Source: Pseudomonas gregormendelii (lineage in GTDB: Bacteria; Pseudomonadota; Gammaproteobacteria; Pseudomonadales; Pseudomonadaceae). From it: a stretch of DNA of 64,000 bases. Positions 9,065-17,043 of this stretch are shown piece after piece (positions within the stretch are counted from its first letter, which is position 1; the number at the start of each line of letters is the position of its first letter). The notes beneath the pieces are model-generated. The model was given only the letters and a program-made list of their open reading frames with translations. It did not search any database and had not been told where the DNA came from. The stretch lies in the NCBI RefSeq assembly GCF_017114825.1, contig NZ_JADEVO010000005.1, positions 124,001-188,000 on the forward strand, given 5' to 3'. The position numbers and the translations under genes are program-made.

Positions 9065-9302
9065 CGCGTTTCTTGACCTCTTGAATACTGACCACTTTGA
9101 TGACGCCATCCCAGTCGAACATGACGCGATAGCTACCCACTCGTAGTCGGTAGGCGTAGTCATGTCCCACCAGTGCTTTGACATTGTTCACGTCCGGCAT
9201 GCAAGTCAGTAGCGTGACAGCATCACGGACTTTAACCTGATGGATGGAGTGCAATTTCAACAGCTGCTTAACGGCTTTGCGTGTCCAGTGGATGCTGTTC
9301 AT
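9048..9302 (-). CDS. RelE/ParE-superfamily toxin
   Basis: An 84-aa basic protein of the RelE/ParE fold. The core strand pattern YRLRVGSYRVMFDWDGVIKVVSI (positions about 51-73) is typical, with conserved Arg and Tyr residues used by RelE-type mRNA interferases. It is first in the operon, with an HTH antitoxin downstream and an inverted repeat 13 bp upstream of the start. Whether it cuts mRNA or poisons gyrase cannot be decided from sequence. It is complete and shows no sign of decay. Confidence 0.85.
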   Translation of the reverse strand: MNSIHWTRKAVKQLLKLHSIHQVKVRDAVTLLTCMPDVNNVKALVGHDYAYRLRVGSYRVMFDWDGVIKVVSIQEVKKRDERTY

Positions 9303-9314
9303 TGGAAGAATATA

Positions 9315-9330
9315 AGTCTTTTATAAGACT
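9315..9330. promoter_or_regulatory. Candidate operator of the toxin-antitoxin operon
   Basis: AGTCTT-TTAT-AAGACT is a perfect inverted repeat 13 bp upstream of the toxin start, in an AT-rich stretch that also offers a TATAAG-like -10. The placement fits autorepression by the HTH antitoxin. Confidence 0.6.
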
Positions 9331-9401
9331 ATCAATCTTTACTTATACTCTCGCGAAGGCAAAGGCATCAACCGTGTCTGAATATTGCTCGGATTTCTAA
9401 C

Positions 9402-9803
9402 TCACTCCTGCCCGATCGACTCCAAAAACTCCGACCTTTCATCACTCATGCGTGCAATGCAGTCATTTTGCGCAATGGTGAACGCCTTGCTGCCACTCGT
9501 CGCCGGGAACGCTTCGACTGCGCAATCGGCGTCTCGCGTCTTCAGCCATTGTTGCTGCGCCGCTTTGATTTTTGCGGTGATGTCTGCCAGCTGGGTCGGG
9601 TTCTTGCCGTAGAGTATTTGCATGCGCTCGGCCAGGGTCTGGTAGTTGTCCTTGAGCAGGTCTTCGGCGGCGGTTCGGCCATAGACCGAGCATTCGAGGG
9701 TCTGGACGTCGTTTTCGACAGCGTCGCAGGGGGTGGTCTCGGACTCTTCTTCCGCGTGTACGGCCGTGGCGATCAATGCCAGAACCAGAAAGATCATTTT
9801 CAT
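9402..9803 (-). CDS. Secreted LprI-like (DUF1311) protein
   Basis: A 133-aa protein with a signal peptide (MKMIFLVLALIATAVHA) and a cysteine-containing mature domain of the LprI/DUF1311 family, recognised by the QQWLKTRDADC stretch near residues 84-94. Four Cys in the mature part (TPCDA, LECSV, DADCA, NDCIA) suggest two disulfides in the periplasm. In mycobacteria LprI inhibits lysozyme; the role in Pseudomonas is unknown. ATG 9803 is preferred over 9821 because the signal peptide then starts correctly. Confidence 0.75.
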   Translation of the reverse strand: MKMIFLVLALIATAVHAEEESETTPCDAVENDVQTLECSVYGRTAAEDLLKDNYQTLAERMQILYGKNPTQLADITAKIKAAQQQWLKTRDADCAVEAFPATSGSKAFTIAQNDCIARMSDERSEFLESIGQE

Positions 9804-10050
9804 TGCGCTGCCGTCCCTCATTCCAGTTGAGCCTCAGTGAAGCATCCAGTCGTGCAGCGGATTCTGGCTCAACCTGACGGGCTTGAACAGGCGGGCGAGC
9901 AGGGGTGGCGACGACCCTTTGTCGCGGATTGACGCTTTCGGCAATTCCCCTGTCGTTTTTGCACCCGGCTGTCCCGGTGCTCAGGCATATGCTGGCTCCA
10001 AAGCGCCGGCACACGATTCGGCGCATGAATCGACAATAGGGGACAGCCTG

Positions 10051-11028
10051 ATGAGCCCAGCCGAACTGCACGCCGACAGCATCGTTATCGACGGGCTGAT
10101 TATCGCCAAGTGGAACCGTGAGCTGTTCGAGGACATGCGCAAAGGCGGCCTGACGGCGGCCAACTGCACCGTGTCGGTGTGGGAGGGCTTCCAGGCCACC
10201 GTCAACAACATCGCCGCGAGTCAGAAGCTGATTCGTGAAAACAGCGACCTGGTCATTCCGGTTCGCACCACCGCCGACATCCGCAAGGCCAAGGAGCAGG
10301 GCAAGACCGGTATCCTCTTCGGCTTCCAGAATGCCCACGCCTTTGAAGACCAGATCGGCTATGTCGAGGTGTTCAAGCAGCTCGGCGTCGGTATTGTGCA
10401 GATGTGCTACAACACCCAGAACCTGGTCGGTACCGGTTGCTACGAGCGCGATGGTGGCCTGTCCGGTTTCGGTCGTGAAATCGTCGCCGAGATGAACCGA
10501 GTTGGCGTGATGTGCGACCTGTCCCACGTCGGTTCGAAAACTTCTGAAGAGGTGATTCTCGAATCGAAGAAACCCGTCTGCTACTCCCACTGCCTGCCGT
10601 CGGGCCTGAAGATTCACCCGCGCAACAAATCCGATGAAGAACTCAAGTTCATTGCGGATCACGGTGGCTTTGTCGGCGTGACCATGTTCGCGCCGTTCCT
10701 CGCCAAGGGCATCGATTCGACTATCGACGACTACGCCGAAGCCATCGAATACACCATGAACATCGTCGGCGAAGACGCCATCGGCATCGGCACCGACTTT
10801 ACCCAGGGTCACGGCCAGGACTTCTTCGAGTACCTGACCCATGACAAGGGTTACGCCCGCCGCCTGACCAGCTTCGGCAAGATCATCAACCCGCTGGGCA
10901 TCCGCACCGTCGGCGAGTTCCCGAACCTCACCGAAACCCTGCTCAAGCGCGGCCATAGCGAGCGCGTGGTGCGCAAGATCATGGGCGAGAACTGGGTCAA
11001 CGTGCTCAAAGACGTCTGGGGCGAATAA
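10051..11028 (+). CDS. Divergent membrane-dipeptidase (M19) family protein of the dgc operon
   Basis: A 325-aa protein clearly aligned with renal/membrane dipeptidases (VIDG near residue 12, DLSHVGSKT, YSHCLPS, IGIGTDF). The family's first metal ligands are replaced: where peptidases have DGHND this has DGLII, and the bridging Glu of the VEGGH motif is Gln (FGFQNAH). The later His, His and Asp positions are kept. It is annotated as a dipeptidase in Pseudomonas, but its chemistry is doubtful. It heads the plus-strand dgc operon, 78 bp before the V4R protein. ATG 10051 has an AGGGGA ribosome site; the frame upstream to 9883 is not used. Confidence 0.85.
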   Translation: MSPAELHADSIVIDGLIIAKWNRELFEDMRKGGLTAANCTVSVWEGFQATVNNIAASQKLIRENSDLVIPVRTTADIRKAKEQGKTGILFGFQNAHAFEDQIGYVEVFKQLGVGIVQMCYNTQNLVGTGCYERDGGLSGFGREIVAEMNRVGVMCDLSHVGSKTSEEVILESKKPVCYSHCLPSGLKIHPRNKSDEELKFIADHGGFVGVTMFAPFLAKGIDSTIDDYAEAIEYTMNIVGEDAIGIGTDFTQGHGQDFFEYLTHDKGYARRLTSFGKIINPLGIRTVGEFPNLTETLLKRGHSERVVRKIMGENWVNVLKDVWGE

Positions 11029-11106
11029 GCCGCCGCACTTCTGAATCCTTACCTGCGGCCATCCGCGCCGCAGGCAACACCCCAATTTTTCTGGAGTTAT
11101 GTTTCC

Positions 11107-11637
11107 ATGGCCAAGATCGCCCCGCAATTGCCTATCGAAGTCGACAGCGAGACCGGTGTCTGGACCTCCGATGCCCTGCCGATGCTGTACGTGCCACGTC
11201 ATTTCTTCGTCAACAACCACATGGGCATCGAGGAAGTGCTGGGCGCCGACGCCTATGCCGAAATCCTCTACAAGGCCGGCTACAAGTCCGCCTGGCACTG
11301 GTGCGAAAAAGAAGCCGAATGCCACGGCCTTGAAGGCGTCGCGGTGTTCGAGCACTACATGAAGCGCCTGTCACAACGCGGCTGGGGCCTGTTCAAGATC
11401 CAGGACATCGACCTCGATAAAGGCACCGCCAGCGTCAAGCTCGAGCACTCCGCATTCGTCTACGTGTACGGCAAGGTCGGGCGCAAGGTCGACTACATGT
11501 TCACCGGCTGGTTTGCCGGTGCCATGGATCAGATTCTGCAAGCCCGCGGCAGCCAGATCCGCACGGTTGCCGAGCAAGTCTACGGTGGCTCCGAAGAAGG
11601 CCACGACGACGGTTTGTTCACCGTCAAGCCGTTGTAA
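11107..11637 (+). CDS. V4R-domain (4-vinyl reductase-like, DUF5943) protein of the dgc operon
   Basis: A 176-aa soluble protein with a V4R-type small-molecule binding domain in its C-terminal two-thirds (about residues 70-165; RGWGLFKIQDIDLDKG and DYMFTGWFAGAMDQ). V4R domains bind hydrocarbons or metals in sensors and assembly factors. Three Cys/His-rich points (HWCEKEAECHG, about residues 62-72) could bind a metal. It lies 15 bp before dgcA and is conserved in Pseudomonas dgc operons, so it probably serves the dimethylglycine demethylase, for example in cofactor insertion. That role is inference. Confidence 0.8.
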   Translation: MAKIAPQLPIEVDSETGVWTSDALPMLYVPRHFFVNNHMGIEEVLGADAYAEILYKAGYKSAWHWCEKEAECHGLEGVAVFEHYMKRLSQRGWGLFKIQDIDLDKGTASVKLEHSAFVYVYGKVGRKVDYMFTGWFAGAMDQILQARGSQIRTVAEQVYGGSEEGHDDGLFTVKPL

Positions 11638-11652
11638 GTCGAGGAACCCGCC

Positions 11653-13713
11653 ATGGCTTTCGAAGCAATGTTCCAGCCGATCCAGATCGGCAAACTGACC
11701 ATCCGCAACCGCGTGCTCAGCACCGCACACGCGGAGGTCTACGCGACCGACGGCGGCATGACCACCGACCGGTACGTCAAGTATTACGAAGAGAAAGCCA
11801 AGGGCGGGATCGGCCTGGCCATTTGCGGTGGTTCTTCGGTGGTGGCCATCGACAGCCCGCAGGAGTGGTGGAGCTCGGTGAACCTGTCCACCGACCGGAT
11901 CATTCCGCATTTCCAGAATCTTGCTGACGCCATGCACAAGCACGGCGCCAAGATCATGATCCAGATTACCCACATGGGCCGGCGTTCGCGCTGGGACGGC
12001 TTCAACTGGCCGACACTGATGTCGCCGTCCGGGGTGCGCGAGCCGGTGCACCGTGCTACTTGCAAAACCATCGAGCCGGAAGAAATCTGGCGGGTTATCG
12101 GCAACTACGCGCAAGCGGCACGCCGTGCCAAGGCCGGTGGCCTGGACGGCGTCGAATTGTCCGCCGTGCACCAGCATATGATCGACCAGTTCTGGAGCCC
12201 GCGCGTCAACAAGCGGACCGATGAGTGGGGTGGCAGCTTCGAGAACCGTATGCGTTTCGGCCTGGAAGTATTAAAAGCCGTGCGCGCCGAAGTCGGTCCC
12301 GATTTCTGCGTCGGCATCCGCTTGTGCGGCGATGAATTCCATCCGGATGGTTTGTCCCACGAGGACATGAAGCAGATCGCCAAGTACTACGACGACACCG
12401 GCATGCTGGACTTCATTGGCGTGGTGGGCTCGGGTTGCGACACCCACAACACCCTGGCCAACGTGATCCCGAACATGAGTTATCCGCCGGAGCCGTTTCT
12501 GCACCTGGCAGCCGGTATCAAGGAAGTGGTCAAGGCCCCGGTTCTGCACGCGCAGAACATCAAGGATCCGAACCAGGCGACGCGCATTCTCGAAGGCGGT
12601 TACGTCGACATGGTCGGCATGACCCGAGCGCACATCGCCGACCCGCACCTGATCGCCAAGATCAAGATGGGCCAGATCGACCAGATCAAACAGTGCGTCG
12701 GTGCCAACTACTGCATCGACCGGCAATACCAGGGCCTGGATGTGCTGTGCATCCAGAACGCAGCGACTTCCCGTGAATACATGGGCGTGCCGCACATCAT
12801 CGAAAAGACTACCGGGGTCAAACGCAAGGTCGTAGTAGTGGGTGCCGGGCCTGCCGGTATGGAGGCAGCGCGCGTGGCCGCCGAACGTGGCCACGACGTG
12901 ACCCTGTTCGAGAAGAAGGAATTCATCGGTGGGCAAATCACCACGGCGTCGAAAGCGCCGCAGCGCGACCAGATCGCCGGTATCACCCGCTGGTATCAGC
13001 TGGAACTGGCGCGTTTGAAAGTCGACCTGCGCCTGGGTGTGGCGGCCGATGCGCCGACCATTATGGATTTGCGCCCGGACGTCGTCGTGCTCGCCGTCGG
13101 CGGTCATCCCTTCCTGGAGCAGAATGAGCACTGGGGCGCGGCTGAAGGCCTCGTGGTCAGTAGCTGGGACATCCTTGATGGCAAAGTTGCGCCGGGCAAG
13201 AACGTGCTGGTGTACGACACTATTTGCGAGTTTACCGGCATGTCGACCGCCGACTTCCTCGCGGACAAAGGCAGCCAGGTCGAGATCGTTACCGACGACA
13301 TCAAGCCAGGCGTGGCAATTGGCGGCACATCGTTCCCGACCTATTACCGCAGCATGTACCCCAAAGAAGTGATCATGACCGGGGACATGATGCTGGAGAA
13401 GGTCTACCGCGAAGGCGACAAGCTGGTGGCGGTGCTGGAGAACGAATACACCGGCGCCAAGGAGGAGCGGGTGGTGGATCAGGTAGTCGTGGAAAACGGC
13501 GTGCGCCCGGACGAAGAAATCTATTACGCGATGAAAGAAGGCTCGCGCAACAAGGGCCAGATCGACGTGGAAGCCCTGTTCGCGATCAAGCCGCAGCCTT
13601 GCCTGGAACAGAGCGGCGACGGCTACTTGCTGTTTCGCATCGGCGACTGCGTAGCCCAGCGCAACGTGCACGCGGCGATCTATGACGCGTTGCGGCTGTG
13701 CAAGGATTTCTAA
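11653..13713 (+). CDS. dgcA: Dimethylglycine demethylase subunit DgcA (old-yellow-enzyme/TMADH-like)
   Basis: A 686-aa oxidoreductase with an N-terminal FMN-binding TIM barrel (about 1-340), an iron-sulfur motif, and a C-terminal FAD/NAD-type module (VVVGAGPAGMEAARVA near residue 394). It resembles trimethylamine dehydrogenase. With DgcB it is expected to oxidise dimethylglycine to sarcosine, releasing formaldehyde. The cluster motif reads C348-V-G-A-N-Y-C354 with a further C366, so the second of four expected cysteines is Ala351. It is followed after a REP-bearing gap by dgcB and a dedicated ETF, the probable electron route. Confidence 0.92.
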   Translation: MAFEAMFQPIQIGKLTIRNRVLSTAHAEVYATDGGMTTDRYVKYYEEKAKGGIGLAICGGSSVVAIDSPQEWWSSVNLSTDRIIPHFQNLADAMHKHGAKIMIQITHMGRRSRWDGFNWPTLMSPSGVREPVHRATCKTIEPEEIWRVIGNYAQAARRAKAGGLDGVELSAVHQHMIDQFWSPRVNKRTDEWGGSFENRMRFGLEVLKAVRAEVGPDFCVGIRLCGDEFHPDGLSHEDMKQIAKYYDDTGMLDFIGVVGSGCDTHNTLANVIPNMSYPPEPFLHLAAGIKEVVKAPVLHAQNIKDPNQATRILEGGYVDMVGMTRAHIADPHLIAKIKMGQIDQIKQCVGANYCIDRQYQGLDVLCIQNAATSREYMGVPHIIEKTTGVKRKVVVVGAGPAGMEAARVAAERGHDVTLFEKKEFIGGQITTASKAPQRDQIAGITRWYQLELARLKVDLRLGVAADAPTIMDLRPDVVVLAVGGHPFLEQNEHWGAAEGLVVSSWDILDGKVAPGKNVLVYDTICEFTGMSTADFLADKGSQVEIVTDDIKPGVAIGGTSFPTYYRSMYPKEVIMTGDMMLEKVYREGDKLVAVLENEYTGAKEERVVDQVVVENGVRPDEEIYYAMKEGSRNKGQIDVEALFAIKPQPCLEQSGDGYLLFRIGDCVAQRNVHAAIYDALRLCKDF

Positions 13714-13730
13714 GTTTTTGACGTCACCTG

Positions 13731-13813
13731 TGTAGGAGCTGCCGGAGGCTGCGATCTTTTGATCCTGTTTTCAAGATCAAGATCAAAAGATCGCAGCCTG
13801 CGGCAGCTCCTAC
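13731..13813. repeat. REP pair (BIME), GTAGGAGCTGC type, between dgcA and dgcB
   Basis: TGTAGGAGCTGCCGGAGGCT (from 13731) faces GCAGCCTGCGGCAGCTCCTA (from 13793). The inner arms continue into GATC/AAAAGATC sequence, giving a long hairpin inside the operon. Confidence 0.85.
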
Positions 13814-13855
13814 GCCGAACGCGTTTCTCCAAGATGTACTGGTGGGAGCTTCACC

Positions 13856-15808
13856 ATGTTGAACACCCTTCTTCCAATCCTGTTGTTTGCCGCCCTGGGC
13901 CTGGCTGTCCTTGGCGCGTTGCGGCGGGTGGCCATGTGGCGTCGGGGCCGGGCTTCGAAAGTTGACCTGATCGGCGGCCTGCTTGCCATGCCAAAGCGCT
14001 ACATGGTCGACTTGCACCACGTGGTGGCGCGGGACAAATACATCGCCAATACCCACGTCGCCACCGCCGGTGGTGCGGTGGCTTCCGCCGTGCTGGCGAT
14101 CCTGGTTCACGGTTTCGGCCTGCATAACCGCTTCCTCGGGTATGCACTGCTGCTGATGACTGCCGTGATGTTCGTGGGGGCAATTTTCGTCTACCTGCGC
14201 CGACGCAATCCTCCGGCCCGTTTGTCCAAAGGCCCGTGGATGCGCCTGCCGAAAAGTCTCCTGGCGTTCTCCGCTTCGTTCTTCCTGGTGACCCTGCCAG
14301 TAGCAGGCATCCTCCCGGAAAACTTTGGCGGTTGGATACTGGCGGCAATCCTGTTTGTCGGCGTGTTGTGGGGCGTCTGCGAGTTGTTCTTAGGCATGAC
14401 TTGGGGCGGCCCGATGAAGCACGCCTTTGCCGGTGCTCTGCACCTGGCCTGGCACCGTCGCGCCGAGCGCTTTGGCGGCGGTCGCTCCACCGGGTTGAAA
14501 CCGCTGGATCTGAACGATCCTACTGCGCCGCTGGGTGTGGAAAAGCCCAAGGATTTCACCTGGAACCAGTTGCTTGGCTTCGACGCTTGCGTACAGTGTG
14601 GCAAGTGCGAGGCCGCGTGCCCGGCATTTGCCGCCGGCCAGCCGTTGAACCCGAAAAAACTGATTCAGGACATGGTCGTTGGCCTGGCCGGTGGCACCGA
14701 TGCCAATTTTGCCGGAAGCCCATACCCAGGCAAGCCCATCGGTGAGCACGCCGGCAATCCGCATCAGCCGATCGTCAACGGTCTGGTGGACGCCGAAACC
14801 CTATGGTCCTGTACCACTTGCCGCGCCTGCGTTGAAGAGTGCCCGATGATGATCGAGCACGTCGATGCCATCGTTGACATGCGCCGCCACCTCACCCTGG
14901 AAAAAGGCGCGACCCCGAACAAGGGCGCCGAAGTCCTGGAAAACCTGATCGCCACCGACAATCCCGGCGGCTTCGCCCCGGGAGGGCGGATGAACTGGGC
15001 AGCGGACTTGAACCTCAATCTGATGAGCGAGAAAAAATCCGTCGACGTGCTGTTCTGGGTCGGCGACGGTGCTTTCGACATGCGCAACCAGCGCACTCTG
15101 CGTGCGTTTGTCAAAGTGCTGAAAGCGGCCAAGGTCGACTTCGCCGTTTTGGGCCTTGAAGAACGCGACAGCGGTGACGTGGCACGGCGACTGGGCGACG
15201 AAGCGACTTTCCAGCTGTTGGCCAATCGCAATATCCAGACCCTGGCCAGGTACAGCTTCAACCGCATCGTCACCTGTGACCCCCACAGCTTCCACGTGTT
15301 GAAGAACGAGTACGGCGCCTTCGACGGCAACTACCTTGTGCAGCACCACAGCACCTACATGGCAGAAATCATTGGTGCCGGCGCCCTCAGCCTCGGCCAG
15401 CACAAAGGCAGCAGCGTCACCTATCACGACCCGTGCTACCTCGGTCGTTACAACGGCGAGTACGAGGCACCCCGTGAAGTGCTGCGTGCCCTTGGCATCG
15501 AAGTCAAAGAGATGCAGCGTTCAGGTTTCCGTTCCCGTTGCTGCGGCGGTGGTGGCGGTGCGCCGATCACCGACATCCCGGGCAAGCAACGAATCCCCGA
15601 CATGCGCATGGAAGACATCCGCGAAACCGGCGCCGAGCTGGTGGCAGTCGGTTGTCCACAGTGCACCGCGATGCTTGAGGGCGTGGTCGAACCGCGACCG
15701 CTGATCAAGGACATCGCTGAACTGGTGGCCGACGCGCTGCTCGAAGAGGCGGCGCCGAACAAGCCCAATGCACCGGTGCAACATGAAGAACCTGCGGAGG
15801 CCCACTGA
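13856..15808 (+). CDS. dgcB: Dimethylglycine demethylase subunit DgcB (membrane-bound Fe-S protein)
   Basis: A 650-aa iron-sulfur oxidoreductase of the GlpC/HdrD type. The N-terminal part has about five hydrophobic segments (to residue 190). Two 4Fe-4S motifs follow: C245/C248/C251/C255 and C319/C322/C325/C329. The C-terminal CCG-type domain contains C562-C563 in RCCGGGGGAP. It probably anchors the demethylase at the membrane and passes electrons between flavin, ETF and quinone. The stop overlaps the ETF alpha start by one base (TGATG), showing tight coupling. A GGGAG ribosome site precedes ATG 13856. Confidence 0.92.
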   Translation: MLNTLLPILLFAALGLAVLGALRRVAMWRRGRASKVDLIGGLLAMPKRYMVDLHHVVARDKYIANTHVATAGGAVASAVLAILVHGFGLHNRFLGYALLLMTAVMFVGAIFVYLRRRNPPARLSKGPWMRLPKSLLAFSASFFLVTLPVAGILPENFGGWILAAILFVGVLWGVCELFLGMTWGGPMKHAFAGALHLAWHRRAERFGGGRSTGLKPLDLNDPTAPLGVEKPKDFTWNQLLGFDACVQCGKCEAACPAFAAGQPLNPKKLIQDMVVGLAGGTDANFAGSPYPGKPIGEHAGNPHQPIVNGLVDAETLWSCTTCRACVEECPMMIEHVDAIVDMRRHLTLEKGATPNKGAEVLENLIATDNPGGFAPGGRMNWAADLNLNLMSEKKSVDVLFWVGDGAFDMRNQRTLRAFVKVLKAAKVDFAVLGLEERDSGDVARRLGDEATFQLLANRNIQTLARYSFNRIVTCDPHSFHVLKNEYGAFDGNYLVQHHSTYMAEIIGAGALSLGQHKGSSVTYHDPCYLGRYNGEYEAPREVLRALGIEVKEMQRSGFRSRCCGGGGGAPITDIPGKQRIPDMRMEDIRETGAELVAVGCPQCTAMLEGVVEPRPLIKDIAELVADALLEEAAPNKPNAPVQHEEPAEAH

Positions 15809-17028
15809 TGAGCGACATTATCCGCCGCGATCCGCGCGCCGAATGGATCGCCCGCAACCGCTTGCACCCGCTGCACGCGGCCATGCAACCGGCGCAACAC
15901 AGCTGGATGGGGCCTAACGGGGTCATCCGCAAGAACCCCCACGGCGTCGGCTTTATCGGGCCCAACGGGCTGAAGCGCATCGACCGCAGCGGGGCCCAGC
16001 AAGGTGGGGCGACCAAGCGTACCGCCGCTGTAGAAGTACAATTGCCGCTGCATCAGGTGCCTGCGCCGGCGTTCTATATTTGCGTGGTCCCGGACATGGT
16101 CGGTGGCCGCCTGAGCAGTCACGACCGTGACTTGCTGGGGCTGGCTCATCAATTGGCTGGCTCGGACGGCGCGGTGTTGGCGGTGGTGTTCGGTGAACAC
16201 AAGGAAAGCACATTTGCCACCGCTGGCGTGGATCGCCTGTTGGTGCTGGACGGCGAGGAATTCAGCGGTTATGCACCGGAACAACGAGTGCAGGGCCTGC
16301 GGGCTGTGGATAACCAGTTCAATCCGCGTCACTGGTTGCTGCCTGACAGCCGTACCGGCGGCGGCGAACTAGGCCGTCGGTTTGCCGCAACCTTGGGTGA
16401 ACGCCCGGCAACACGGGTGTGGCAGGTCAAGGATCAGGAGTGTATCGGCCGTGCCGGTGCTGGCCTGCAGGATCTTGCCCGGCCGGTTGCGCGCCTGATT
16501 CTGGCTGCCGTCGAATGCGCCGAGCCGGTCAGTGAAAGCCGTCATGAAGCCTTGCCGGTGGAGTTATCCACAGCCGTGGCGCGCAGCCTTTCGCGCATCG
16601 AAGATCTGGGCGCAGTGGCAGTCGACCCGGCAGCGATTCCCATGGCCGAAGCGGAATTCATCTTCTCTGGCGGTAACGGCGTCAAGGACTGGGGACTTTT
16701 CCACAGTACCGCCCAAGCGTTGGGCGCTACCGAAGGCGCATCGCGGGTAGCGGTGGACGACGGCTTCATGGCGCGCGACCGTCAGGTCGGTGCGTCCGGC
16801 ACCTGGGTCACCGCACGGGTCTATGTAGCGGTGGGGATTTCCGGGGCGATCCAGCACCTGCAAGGCATCGGTGCCTGTGACAAGGTGGTGGCGATCAATC
16901 TCGACCCCGGTTGCGACATGATCAAACGGGCCGACCTGTCGGTGATCGGCGAGAGTGCCGAGATTCTACAAGCCTTGATCGATGCGGTAGCGGCTTACCG
17001 GAACGACGCCAAGCGCGATGCGGCTTAA
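15808..17028 (+). CDS. Dedicated electron transfer flavoprotein alpha subunit with N-terminal extension
   Basis: A 406-aa ETF alpha. The C-terminal FAD domain is intact (SGGNGVKDW, GASRVAVDDG, VAVGISGAIQHLQG, VAINLDPGCDMIKRAD). About 80 residues precede the usual start of the family; within them a motif repeats, WMGPNGVIRKNP at residue 33 and FIGPNGLKRIDR at 49. This is not the housekeeping ETF; its place between dgcB and ETF beta ties it to dimethylglycine demethylation. In P. aeruginosa the equivalent gene sits in the same place. The extension may dock on DgcB, which is inference. Confidence 0.88.
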   Translation: MSDIIRRDPRAEWIARNRLHPLHAAMQPAQHSWMGPNGVIRKNPHGVGFIGPNGLKRIDRSGAQQGGATKRTAAVEVQLPLHQVPAPAFYICVVPDMVGGRLSSHDRDLLGLAHQLAGSDGAVLAVVFGEHKESTFATAGVDRLLVLDGEEFSGYAPEQRVQGLRAVDNQFNPRHWLLPDSRTGGGELGRRFAATLGERPATRVWQVKDQECIGRAGAGLQDLARPVARLILAAVECAEPVSESRHEALPVELSTAVARSLSRIEDLGAVAVDPAAIPMAEAEFIFSGGNGVKDWGLFHSTAQALGATEGASRVAVDDGFMARDRQVGASGTWVTARVYVAVGISGAIQHLQGIGACDKVVAINLDPGCDMIKRADLSVIGESAEILQALIDAVAAYRNDAKRDAA

Positions 17029-17043
17029 GGGAAGGAAAAGGTC

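Noticed and set aside
9463..11355. Long minus-strand open frame (630 codons) over the M19 and V4R genes
   Set aside because: It is antisense to two well-supported genes, has no recognisable domain, and arises from GC-rich third positions.
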